64,000 nt of DNA, from the NCBI GenBank assembly GCA_911728455.2, contig OU452226.1, positions 21,345,938-21,409,937 on the forward strand, written 5' to 3'. How positions within the stretch are numbered: the stretch's first letter is position 1; the number at the start of each line of letters is the position of its first letter. Of this stretch, positions 28,181 through 40,900 are shown one piece after another. Under the pieces are notes generated by a model. The model saw nothing but the letters and a program-made list of their open reading frames with translations. It was not told the DNA's origin and did not search any database. The stretch comes from Marthasterias glacialis (Eukaryota; Echinodermata; Asteroidea; Forcipulatida; Asteriidae). Made by a program: the position numbers and the translations under genes.

Positions 28181-28594
28181 CGCGATGATTTTAGTTACAG
28201 AAAGCTGAAATCTTTTTAAAAGTTAATTATGTTTGCCAAAATAAATTACAGACCCCACATGATTCTTTATGAACGGTGATTGTTGTGTGGTATTCGATTG
28301 CAATAATTCGAAATCTTCAAGATGATGATTTTCGCGAAAGCGCGCTTTGGTAAAATCTCTTGGCACATTCATTGAAACGCGAGCGCTTCTGCGTTGGCCC
28401 ATGCGGGCGTTAGCAAAGCGTGGCAGCGCGGGCGCAGTTGTTAACGCGCAAACGTACTTTTTTTGAGCTACCACATTTTGAACAACATCTTTGTGCACAC
28501 TACTGAAAAGGCGATGCATGTCAGTCTACAATCTTGACGAATACTTGGATTTACTTAGAGTCGAGACTACGGTTTCAGAAGTTAAAACAACATC
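28181..28594. promoter_or_regulatory. Probable bidirectional promoter, CFAP97D and CATSPER4
   Basis: The two start codons (28180 minus, 28968 plus) diverge across about 790 bp. A CpG-rich core lies at 28325-28460 in AT-rich surroundings, with GCGCGCTTTGG, CGTGGCAGCGCGGGCGC and GTTAACGCGCAAACG. The palindrome TTTCGCGAAA at 28330-28339 resembles an E2F site. A consensus donor GTAAGT at 28595 and an acceptor ending at 28963 suggest a non-coding first exon for CATSPER4 ending at 28594. A 98-codon minus frame at 28223-28519 is not conserved. The promoter role is an inference from position and base composition. Confidence 0.55.
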
Positions 28595-28967
28595 GTAAGT
28601 GACTTTGTACTTTGCATCTTTTATCACAAGATCAGTTTAACCAGTTTATACGTGTTTTCTATATTCTTATTAGAGTGTTCCTATATTCATTCCTCTGGGA
28701 TTTGATAGAAAGTGACATGTTAGAAATAGCCTAAATTTAGTAAAGGTCTGAAAATTGCACTGAAGTAATTTGTAGAAGCATCTTCTGCGGGTGAAATGAG
28801 GTCATTATTATACCAGATAGTGTGCGGTGCTGTGAGCTGAAGATCACATTGTAAGATGACAACAAAATAACGAATGTCGTATGAACATTAATTGCACTTT
28901 TCTCCATCCCAATGAATGTGTGAAATTACGTCAGTTAAGTAAATGTTTGATTCCTCCAAACAGAAAT

Positions 28968-31900
28968 ATGCAGGATCTTTCTGAGAATCCGATTAGGAGT
29001 GGGGACGATGGGGCAGACGCCCCTCCGTCGACGTTCCAAAGTTTCGGCCGGCGGGCTACGCTAACGGCAGCCCTTGCCGGAAGGTCATTCAAAAAGGTAA
29101 AGTTATTCAGATTGTCGTTAAAACTTGTTCAGATAAGACTGATCCATTATCACTATATTATTACTCAGTATCAGTAAAACAAATTCCTATATAGCCCCAG
29201 CTCAATATTGGTAAACTGGCTATAAATGATTCAATTATTTGCACAACTCAAGATATTTGTAAAAAAAAAAACCTTTGAAAATGTCAGCTCATTTCGTTGT
29301 TTCATTTGCAAGAAAACGTTAAAAAATGCATTCAGCGTTTTTGTACGCATTCATAGGCAGAGTTTTCGTCTCATCACTGAGACGAAAACTAATGTTGGAT
29401 CTTATTTCACTCATTATTTAAAAACGATAATACTTCAGGCAGAAATATTTAAAGGAAAGTTTTCTGCCACCATTGTCTGTACCGGTATACCGTGTAAGGA
29501 TCTGTGAACATGCTATTCGTCTTACCAATGTTAAGCTGGGGCTTTAAGAAGTGAAGGGCACGATTGATATATTTTTTGCTTGATCTATCGCACCTCTTAT
29601 TCTATGCACATAATGCAATCTTCACTTTTATGGTCCTCGTCACACCATCGATGACCAAATCAAAGATCAGCAATCTGTGTGTCATTTCTATAAGACTTGT
29701 TCAAGAGAGTACTGCTCTCTGCAGCTTAGCTTTCCCTCCCGGCTTTACTGCTCGTCTTCAGCTTTTTTCCCTCGGCTAATTTGAACAGCCTCCTTGCTCA
29801 CTACATTCTACCGTACTATTTTTCCATTATCACCATCAATGGTCACGTACTTACTGCTTGTATTGGACCAGTTACTATGTTTGTTTTCCTTGTCCATTGA
29901 TTCTGTCTTTTTTTTTATTGTGAGTCATGGAAATTAATAAATGTGTTATTGAATTGAATTGAATTGAATTGAATTGAATCTTTACAGTTTGGCATGAAGG
30001 TGAAATTAGCAAACCGCTTTCTCAGCAAGAAGTTGGCGAAAGCAGAGTAAGAAAACAATAAATTCTTCCAATTTGTCCTTAAAACTCGTTCCACAAGGGG
30101 CCATGGCAAATAGCTTTATGAACAGCTTTGCAGACTCCATCTTAAAAAAAAATCAGCTTCACGCATCGGATTGTTGACCATTGGAACAACTTGCCAAATG
30201 AAATGTGATTCCCCATCCCCAAAACCAGGTACTTTTCCGAAAGAGTGAAATGGCATTCAAAATCAAAACAACTGAAACATCAGCCGTGATGTCATTATGA
30301 CGGAATGTCCTAAAAATTCTATAATGTTGTGAAATACTTAGGCACTAATAAACTGTTATTTGAAAGCTCTTTTTTCATCTATATGCAGAGCAAATAAACG
30401 CAGTTTTTGAATGTTGTCAGGAAGGGCCTGGTTTGGGCATGAAGCGTCACAAATTGTCTGAGGTCCCTCTTAAGCAATTCAAACAAATTTTAGACCAATT
30501 CTTGAAAAACCTATATATTATCTCGATAATAAAATATATTGCACCTCGCTTTAAATTACATGTACTGTCTGCAGCTACTGCCCCTCGTTTGACTTATCCA
30601 AATCTTTGGTGAGACGGGCCAAATAAGCCTTGGACTTTTTACTGACCTGAGTTGATTTGATTTGATTTGATTTGAATTTATTCTGATAAAAAAAACAGCA
30701 AGAAATATGGCAAATACAATCAAATTTACAAGCAAGATTCAAGCAAGATGAAGCAATTCATGACGTAACTGTTTGGATTACGAGAAATATTGTAATCGCT
30801 TCGCAGCTTTTTGATTTTGCAAAGTGAAATGTGCAAAAATTCTAATTTAACTCAACACGTTTACCTACCTCGAAGAAAGCAACGCCCTGACATTATACAC
30901 GGTCATCATTGCTTGGCTGTTTGAGTCGTACCACCTAATTGAGCTTTTGCCTAAAACTTTTCTGAGACTGTTGATTTCAAGTTAAATTAATGATTCAAGT
31001 TGCAAGAAGAAGAATAAGGCTATGAAAGAAAGACCCTGAGTAAAAACTTTCTGTTCGAAGAGAAATGTCACGGTCTTCACTCACCCCAGTGCTCATTTCT
31101 GGGCAATAAAATCTAAAATCTAAAGTAATAAAATGCCTTATCAACAGGGAATCTGCCTATCTCGTGCGACTATTTTCATTTTTTTTTATTTTTTTCAAAT
31201 ACATTTCTGAAGAATATTTATCTTATTTATATGGACAGTGATTCCGGTGTTAAAAGGATATTCACTTTTGATGCATCAGCGGTGAGTTCTTTTCAAAGAT
31301 TTTCTTTTTTTTTGGGGGGGGGGGCGAATTCTAACCACTAGACCAAATGGAATACTGAAAAAGATATAAAAAGAATATATTAATATATTGAAAATATATT
31401 TGAAGTAGTCACTACTTTATTAACTGACGAGCTTCATATGTCCCAAGACTGGCAAGCTTCGCATTGTGTTTGTAGTGCGGTAGGTAGGAGATGCCATTGT
31501 TTGTTATTCTACCTATATTTTTTTTAAAGAAAACTCTGCGATGGCCTACACCCAAATAGCTTTCTCATAACATACCGTATTTTGACTGTGTGCCAAATTC
31601 CATGCTTGTATCATCAAATGCACAATTCCCACAAATATTTCCCCTATCTGTCCCCACTATTGGAAGTAAGAACTGCGTTTACGTGTAACTTTAACATGTT
31701 ACCCGTAAACCTCAGTTCTTAACACATATAATTGCTTAACAAAATTTAAAAGAATCATTTTCTTCTAAATTTTTTTTTATAGCTGAAGAAACGTGGGGCC
31801 ACAGTTGCAGATCTTTTTGAGAGGGAAGACAAAGAGGAAGACTTTAGTGATATAGTTGACATGGACGATGAGAGAGTGGAGGAGGTCGTCTCAAAGGTTA

Positions 31901-34900
31901 AACCCCACATCAACCTTATTTATTCAATGTCATGGCAATGCTGTGAGTTTATACGCGGTGCTGCAGGCGCAGAATTCATTTCACGAATCCCGTAAGCGAG
32001 GATTTGGCGCTTAAACACTCAGCTGGCATTTTAACTCTCTGTGGACCTTTAGGAAACAAATTTGTATGAAGCAGTACAGGTCATTTTAAGTTTATCTCGC
32101 CAACGGATTCATTTACCCCTCCCTATTCTTAGCTGTGCTGTGAAGAGACTTGCGGTTATATCTCGCCATGTCTTGTTTCTGCGGATTGGGGCAGGTTTCT
32201 ATCCCTTCAAAAAGTACCCCACACCTCGAGTGGCCTTTGGGCCTTGTGATGATCGAATTGCATAAAAAAAAAAATAAACAACAAATCGTTGTGCCAACAT
32301 GTATTTTCTGTGCTTAATTTACTTTACCTTCTATAGCTATCAAATATATCTTAAACTGGCGAGATGTGAGGGCATCAATCAATCAATCAAAACTCATTTA
32401 ATTAGCGCCAAAATCAAAAGTTCGCTCTGTAAGGCGCTGAGGCATAAAATAAATGGTTAGAAAGCCTGCTGGAACAGATGAGGTTTGAGGAGTTTCTTGA
32501 ATGTGTTGAATGAACTGGCCTCTCTGATTATGCAGGAAGCTGATTCCACGTATTGTGTCCATAGACAGATAATGATCTATCTGCAAAAGTAGAACAGGAG
32601 TTCTTGGCTCAACAAAAAGGGGAACAAGTAGTAGATGATGGAAGCTTTCTTCGTAAGATCTTTTTGAGCATGGTGATATACTTACATGCACCGATTTGCT
32701 TTGTTTTAAAGTCTGGATGGTTTGTTTTTGGTTCTAACTTTTTTGTCATAGTCATTAATCGTTGATCCTGCGATTTATGTTTGGCAGGGTTTGGTGGGCT
32801 TTATGATAGAGAGTGTTGCCTTTCGTTTCATCATCCTGGCTGTTATCATAGTCAACGCCGTCCTCATTGTCTTACAGACAAACGAAGAACTTGTAAGTTA
32901 TATTTCTATGAATTAAATTCATTGTGTTAATAGAAATGCAGAGACATGTTTAGAATCTGTTATAGGCCTACTCAAATATTAGCAAAACATTAACTTGACT
33001 ATTTTTCAACGTGTCGTCAGAAGAGTTTGTTACTCACTAAAGCCCCTTTCACACTAAACAAAATACCCAGGAAATTCCTGGGAAATCCTGGTTGACCTTT
33101 TCACACCTGAATTGCTAACCCCGGCAAACTCCCGGGAAATGGTTGTTTCCCGGGAAATAGCTACCCTGGAATAGGATTAAGCGAGATACACCAGGATAAC
33201 TGAGTGTTCGTTGTCACAGGAAAATTGCAGGTATAGTGTGAAACAAACACGTTTGGCGGTGGGGTTAAAAATTCCCCCAGGAATTTCCTGGGGTTTTAAT
33301 TCCTGGGAATTGGCTCTGTGGTGTGAAAAGGGCTTTTAAAAAACTCTTACAAAAATGCTTTTAGGTGAGCGCTGATAAGTTACGAACATTTTGCTGAATT
33401 AATTTTCAGCCAATTATTTTCAAAATAAAACATCAACATTATTAATAGTTTTGCATTATCAAGTCTCAGTAGTTTCCTTTTCCCTTTTTAAAAGTCTTTA
33501 TTGATTTCTGCAAATTCGCGGGGTATAAAAGAATTATGTTTCATTTTTCACATGTAACAGTCGTTGGAATACGCTTGGCTGTTTTCCATATTCGACTACA
33601 TCGTGCTGACCATATTCGTCTGGGAGCTTCTCCTGAAGTGGTACAACGGTTTCTTCATCTACTGGAGGGTGGGCTGGAACATCTTGGACTTCTTCATCAT
33701 TCTTACCCTCTTCCTTGGACCTAGTAAGTTGATGTTACCACGACACTCTACCTATATTCGGAACACAAAACACCGTCATAAAAAAGTTTAGCCGCCGGAC
33801 ATTTGACTTTTGAGATGGTGAAAGTTCACCGGCTGGTTGTCAATTTCAAGTATAGTGGCCAAGTTCGCTTTTCTGAGAATCCTTGGCTTTACAACTATAA
33901 TTAATAATGAAATTAAATGAAACAAAAGGCTTATTTTTATATAGGGTAGAAGGGAGCATAAATAATAGCAATTAACCAGAGTCTTATAATAATTATAGCA
34001 AGCGTATTTCTACCAACAAAGGTAAACTCGAGCCGCTTATTATTATTTTTTAAGAGGTATTTTAAGTTTTTGAATTATGAGACCTGTAGGGAGATGTAGC
34101 ACCGTAACAAGGGTTTATACACGTAGTCACTGCCAGAAACACCGGGGCAAACCCCTTCTCTTAGTCTTAGCGATAAGTGTTACCGGTGTCAGATGCAATT
34201 GTGTCCGCCATGCAATACTGTCCGCTCCGGACACTTTTGCATATGCAATCGTGTCCGGGGCTATGCAAAACCGTCCGACGTACATGTACATTGTGCGTCA
34301 GCGAGCGTGCATGCACTGAACGTACGTATGCACATGTGCGGCATGAATATTCATGTATTATGATTGCAGCTTACTGCAACGGTTTCAGCGCTTTAGTTTT
34401 TCTTCTGTTTTAAATCTTTTGACATATTTATAAACATAACCCGGGGGTGTCATGGACAAGCAAAATTTCCACGGGCCCGCCGTGCCTGGGGCTTGTTTTT
34501 GCCGAATATTTGAACATAGGCTTCGAGGACCGTTTTGCACGGTGGCGGACACGATTGCATATGCAAATGTGTCTGGGCGGACACATTGCATTATGCAGCA
34601 GAGTCCGGGCGGACACAATTGCATATGCAAAATCGTCCGGCGGACGGTATTGCATATGCAATCATGTCTGCCGGATAGTATCGCATAGAGGACATAATTG
34701 CATGCGACACCGGCATGAAACTTTGTTGGTTCTATCTGAAAGATGGCGGAAATATCCAATAAAGAAACTTTATCTTACGGAGGGGGCACGAGGAGGTGAG
34801 TCTCCCCCCCCCCCTGCCCCACCACGCCACTTTGGAGAGTGAAGATGAATCCTGAATCAATGGACCGCTATTTTTCACACTGTGGTTTGACCCGTTCTAA

Positions 34901-37900
34901 AATGGTTTGACCGGCCATCACACGACAGATGCTGTGTAATAAACTATCAGCACTCGGAGATTACCTGGTCAGTGAAAATTTACATAAGCGCCTTAAGGCC
35001 CCTATTTGTCCAACGGCTGATGTGAAATGTGGAGAGTTTTCGGGATGGGAAGCCCTTCTGCGGTGACCATAGGGACTTTCTCTTGGGCCCCATTCCCTTC
35101 TCTTCCATTTGGGTTGAGCTTCATTAGAGCATGCATGATTAGGCCTGGTGCAGCTTTTACCGCTTTCGCAAGAAATACAAAAAAGAAACTGAACGCTTTG
35201 TGGCTTAGATGCGATTGTTTTACTTTAACCTCAGAAACACAGGCATCCCAGAAATGAGTGGACAATCAAAGTGTTTTTCAACTTTCAAATTATTAGTTAA
35301 GTGTTAATTTTAATGAATTTACTCATCTTGAAGAACCTGCCCTTTATACCATCCTGAATTGTGTCTTTGTTTTATAAATTAAACGAAATTCTCCCAAGTA
35401 AGTTTATTTAATATGATAAAATAGTTAGAAAGCATTATATTCGAGGGTCATAAAAAAATAGCAGCTGAACAAGTTTTGAGATGTGCTCCCTCTCCTCGAT
35501 GTCAAAAGTTGATACAAAATATAATAACATACTAAAGGAGTACTCTTCCATTCTGTACAAATCAAGCCTGCAGAAAGTCCATGCTCTGTGGCACTTTTGT
35601 GAACATGCGATGCCGCTGGTTACATGTACATGATCTGTAATATTATAAGGCGTAAGTTGCTATAGGATGCCAGCTGGGAGAAAGAGGAGTTGTCATGATG
35701 ACTCATCAACCGCTGTTCAATGAATGTGCATAGCCAGTGTATTAACCGTGACAGCTTTTTTGATAAGAACCCTTTCGTCGCATACCGAATCATGAAATCC
35801 TATGTGGTCTAGTGGTTAGGATTCGTGGTTTTCACCCACGCGGCCCGGGTTCGATTCCCGGCATGGGAAAGCCAATTTTTTTTAATGAATATTTGTAGGT
35901 ATTGTTTTCATTTTAAAATGTTGACGAGACAAACTGATAAAGAAGACTTGCCTATTTTACTTTGTTTTTCGCCTCACCTTTTAGCATTATCTTTTCTTGG
36001 GAGCAGTCGAATTTTGAGAATCCTTCGAGTTATTCGCGCTTTCAGGAGTTTGAGAAGGTAAACTGTGTGAAAAATAATTTATAACTTAGGCCGTGTCTGA
36101 ATCAAAGCTGCGGTTTGATCTCCAAGTAAGCATGCGTTGAAGCCCCAGCTCAACATTGGTTAGAAAGAAGAAATTTTAAATTACGATAGATGTTATTTTT
36201 TGCATCGGGGATAAAGAATACAAAAAATATTTGTAATTTTTACCCATACACCGATGTGTGTAAGGCAAGAGAAAATGTATAGCTTTTGTTCACCGGCAAA
36301 GGAAAAATAGGTCAGTAATGATGCTTGAATATTTATCTGAAATAATCTTCATTTTTTCATTCGCAGTGTCAGCGCTTTATCCGGTCTGACAGTTGTCGTA
36401 CAAACTATTATGCAATCAATCCCAGGTAAGTCATACTCAAAATGTCTGTGGCATGGGAAATCCTTTGCGTCTTTCGTAAAGTGACCTTCCGAGATGCCGC
36501 GTTTCCGAGTTATTTTATAAAAGAAAGACGGAATACCGTGATATTTCAGACGCGTCCCGAGTTAGTACCACACAGAAATCCGTCTTTCCCCCCGATGCCG
36601 TATCTCGGAAAGCCGGCTTTCCCCGATACCGTATCTCGGAAAGACGTCTTTCTGAGATATGGTTTCAGGGAAAGACGTCTGTCCGAGATATGGTACAAGG
36701 GAAAGACAGATTTCTGAGTGGTACTAACTCGGAACACGTCTGAAATATCACGGTATTCCGTCTTTCTCTGATAAAATGACTCGGAAACACGGCAACTAAG
36801 AAGGTCACTTTAAGCTTCCGTAGTGTGATCATCCCTTATAATAAGGTTTTTTATTTTAGTTCCTACCATTCCGGCAGATCAGGCAATTCCGGCTTTTACC
36901 CACACCCCTCAATAACCATGCTTATACCTTTGCTTTTGATAGCCAGAAGAATTCGTGCCCGTCTTTTGGGTCTTGTGGATATAATATCCAGTCGACAAAA
37001 TTGTGCACAACACTCAAAATCTTGTTGTATTATGTTGAGTCAATTCATTGTAATCTGTGAATAGTTGCCATTTTCAAGAAAATTTGACAAATGCAATCAC
37101 CAAACATACAGCAGCCAAGAACGTATCGGGTTTACATGTACTGAGTATGCACAACAGGCATTCTCCATTTCGTACATATGGCCCTTTTATTATAAGATCA
37201 GGTTTCATCATGACTTCTTATTGGTTGCTCTCCCCACGATCTACGGTGAATTATAATATTGGGTTCAGCGCTCCTCATTTTACGACTTCTTATTGGTTAT
37301 TACAATTTCTGGTCTAGACGAATAGAGAGCGCGCGTCGCAGTAAATTACAATATCGGGTAGCGCGCTACCGTTTTCGGCTTCTTATTGGCTATCACGTTG
37401 TTGCAATGGCAATAATAGCTCTACCTCGGGTTTAATGATATTTGTGTATGGGAAGGGTTCTATTGGAAATTTGAGTAATTAAAAGTAAAAATGAAAATAA
37501 AAATGAAATTTCCAATCAAAACCAAAATCATAATCACTCGCGTTTTCGTTCTCATTTAATTTTCTTTTTCGTTAGGGTTAGGGTTAGGTTTCATTTTTAT
37601 TGTCATTTTTATTTTCGTTTTCATTTTCGTTTTAGGGTTAAGGTTATTAGGGTTAAGGTTGGGGTTAGGGTAAGGGTTAGGGTTAGGTTTAGGGTAAGGT
37701 TTCATTTTTATTGTCATTTTTATTGTCATTTTCATTTTAGGGTTAAGGTTAAGGTTAAGGTTAAGGCTAGGGTTAAGGTTAAGGCTAGGGTTAAGGTTAA
37801 GGTTAGGGTAAGGGATAAGGTCAGGGTTAGGTTCATATTTATTGTCATTTTTATTTCCGTTTTCATTTTCATTTTCATTTTATTTATTTATATTTTTAAT

Positions 37901-40900
37901 TTCACTTCACTGGAATTTTCATTTCCGTTTTTTTTTTTCATTTTCATTTTATTTGTAATTTTCATATAAAAATAATGATTATATAAATAATGCTTATTTA
38001 TAAATGAGGCTTATTTATAAATAATGGTTATATGTAAATTAGGGTTATTTATAAATTATGCTTATTTGTAAATAATGGAGGAAAAGTGGATCTTGGGAGA
38101 AGGTCACTTTAAGCTTACGTAATCATCTGTCAACATTGTTCAGAAAAAAACATTCTAAAAGTCTTTCTGCGAAAATCGGGCCATGAACTTTACATTAAAT
38201 TAAAACATAAACAAATGATTGGAACTTTCGAGGGAAGAGGTAACAATGAGGAGCATTCATTGGTTTGGTTTGGAAAATTACAAACATTATTCACTGAAAT
38301 TCATTATTCATGACCCCGAATTACTTCCGGAAGTTCCATAAAATAATAGGTGTTCGCATTGATTTAATGAAATTACACTTTTTGGTCTTTTCGGTTTTAA
38401 ATGAAACTTTAAAGATTCTATCATACATTTTTGTTATTTTCTTTGCTTTGATTTTGGAAATTACAAATCCGTTATGTTGTTTCTAAACTTTAAAGGACAT
38501 GCAGTCATTTTTGGATTGAATTTTATTGGATTATTTTGGATTCAGATATGACAAACATCGCTCTGCTGCTGGTTATCATCATGGTTGTACTCAGTGTAGC
38601 TGGCGTGGCGCTGTTTGGCCGTGACTTCCCGGCTTACTTCGGCAATTTAGGCGAAGGTAAACTAAATTAAAAGGGCGTGCACAACATTGGAAATATAAAT
38701 TTTCACAGATTTTCACATAACTTACATGGTGTAAAGATGGACACGGTGGAAAACTTCCCTTGCACTCTTCTTTACCTGAAATGCTATAGTTTTGTTGAAA
38801 TTAGTAAAATTATTGGTTTTGATCTCGCCAGTCCAAAACCCGATGTTTGAAAACGTGACTCCGGTGACCGATTGAGCTTAAACTTTCTTTTTTTTCTTTT
38901 CTGTGTTTTCTTTTCTTTTTTAAGTTTCTTATTTCATGTTGGGTCACTTTAAGTGTCTATATAGACCTACTGGTCTTTGACAATGTTGTATACATGCTTT
39001 AAGGCAAATTAATGATTCATAAAACAAGTTTAAAAAAATAATAGGTTATGAGCAGAGCAGATCATTTAGTTGAAATAAACATTAAGTGTAGGCTTTGTTG
39101 CAATTAAATACAAATCCGTTTTTTTCATGAAAAAAATGAAACACATTTAATGTGATGCTTAACTAGAATTGTGACCGGTCCTACAGTTGTTTTCCGACTC
39201 TTTATGAATACATATTTGTTTGTATTTTTACTTTCTTGATGTATTTTTCCTCAGCAATGTTTACAATGTTTGTTTGCGTGACACAAGATGGATGGATGGG
39301 AATGTTCAACAGTTTTCAGGTAGGTCTAAAAAATATATATATACACATAAAAAAAACACCAGGATGACTTTTTATTTTTTTATTAACTGTTGTGTATATT
39401 CCCGTCATACAACTTTAAGCTGTGTATGGTCCGATTTCGCCAAAAGGATATGTATTTTTTTCTTCTCTCTCTCTCTCTCTGAACGAAGTTTGATCCCTTT
39501 CGCATGCCATGGATATCTGACAATGCACAAAATACGTGTAACATGCAAATCTGTTTTAACACTTCATTTGTTAGTTATTAATTAACTACCATGTCATTTA
39601 GTGGATTTGTGTGTGAAATACCTTGAATAAAAGCTTACAAATTTCTCGAATCCATACAAAAATAGCTGTGTACGGGTCAAACGGCAAAAAAAGTGGACCT
39701 AGCATCTTCAAGTTGATCAAGCGTTAATGTAAATCTTAGTACAATCTTAGTACAACAAATTTAGAATGATAAATTTCGAAGCAACTGTTACGTATGTGGG
39801 CCTAATTGAACAACCTTCTCTATATCACTTTGTGTAGGAATCGCCAAATCACTTTCTAGCCGGTGCCTGTTTCTTCATTGTCTGCATCATCGTTGGCGCC
39901 TTCGTCTTCGCTAATCTGGTTGTAGCCGTAGTCGTCACTAACCTGGTACGTGATCTACACTCCAAACTATAAGAAATCACAACAAAAGTTCAAATCACAA
40001 CTGACCCGAATTCAAGGTTTCGGGTCGTGACCCGTTTTGATTCAGCGTTAATTCCATTCAGCAACTGATGTCAAGAGCGTCTCATAAACTGTTGGCCGTA
40101 GGCCAGATACTTTTCAAACCAATGCTTCGTTTGTGCAAATGTAGGATTTTTGATTATGGGTTGGTTCGACTCTGTTTTGAGGTCATCACGGTTCCGAAAA
40201 CATGGATCAATTTTTTACCTTATATTTTGCAGACTGAATAATACTGATATTAAGCCTCGGCGTACATCAAGACCTGAACCCCACTCCTCTAAACCCGAAC
40301 CCTAACCCTAACCCGAACCCTAACCCCACTCCTCTAAACCCGAACCCTAACCTAACCCCACTCAAGACCTGAACCCTACTCCCTCTAAACCCGAACCCTA
40401 ACTCTAACCCTAACCTAACCCCACTCAAGACCTGAACCCCACTCCTCTAAACCCGAACCCTAACCCTAACCCTAACCCTAACCCCACTCCTCTAAACCCG
40501 AACCCTAACTCTAACCCTAACCTAACCCCACTCAAGACCTGAACCCCACTCCTCTAAACCCGAACCCTAACCCTAACCCTAACCCTAACCCCACTCCTCT
40601 AAACCCGAACCCTAACCTAACCCCACTCAAGACCTGAACCCTACTCCTCTAAACCCGAACCCTAACCCTAACCCTAGCCCTAACCCTAACCCTAACCCCA
40701 CTCCTCTAAACCCGAACCCTAACCCTAACCCTAACCCTAACCCCACTCCTCTAAACCCGAACCCTAACCCTAACCCTAACCCTAACCCCACTCCTCTAAA
40801 CCCGAACCCTAACCTAACCCCAGTCAAGACCTGAACCCTACTCCTCTAAACCCGAACCCTAACCCTAACCCCACTCCTCTAAACCCGAACCCTAACCTAA

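Larger units (their letters stand above)
32788..36425 (+). other. CATSPER4: CATSPER4 voltage-sensor exons (S1-S4)
   Basis: Exon 5 gives S1 (residues 116-150, [19 protein letters not shown]). Exon 6 gives S2 with VWELLLKWY and S3 with [11 protein letters not shown], keeping the acidic residues that pair with S4. Exon 7 gives S4: arginines at residues 213, 216, 219, 222, 225 and 228, every third position. Exon 8 gives the S4-S5 linker ([15 protein letters not shown]). From memory, mammalian CATSPER4 has fewer S4 charges, so this sensor looks more complete. Confidence 0.92.

Noticed and set aside
28223-28519. 98-codon minus-strand frame between CFAP97D and CATSPER4
   Set aside because: It lies upstream of the CFAP97D start in the CpG-rich core, matches no family I know, and would need its own promoter; openness is explained by GC content.
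28881-28967. Upstream in-frame ATG giving a longer CATSPER4 N-terminus
   Set aside because: An acceptor AG at 28962-28963 just before the ATG at 28968 and a donor at 28595 fit a spliced 5' UTR better; the extra residues (PNECVKLRQLSK) are unlike CatSper.
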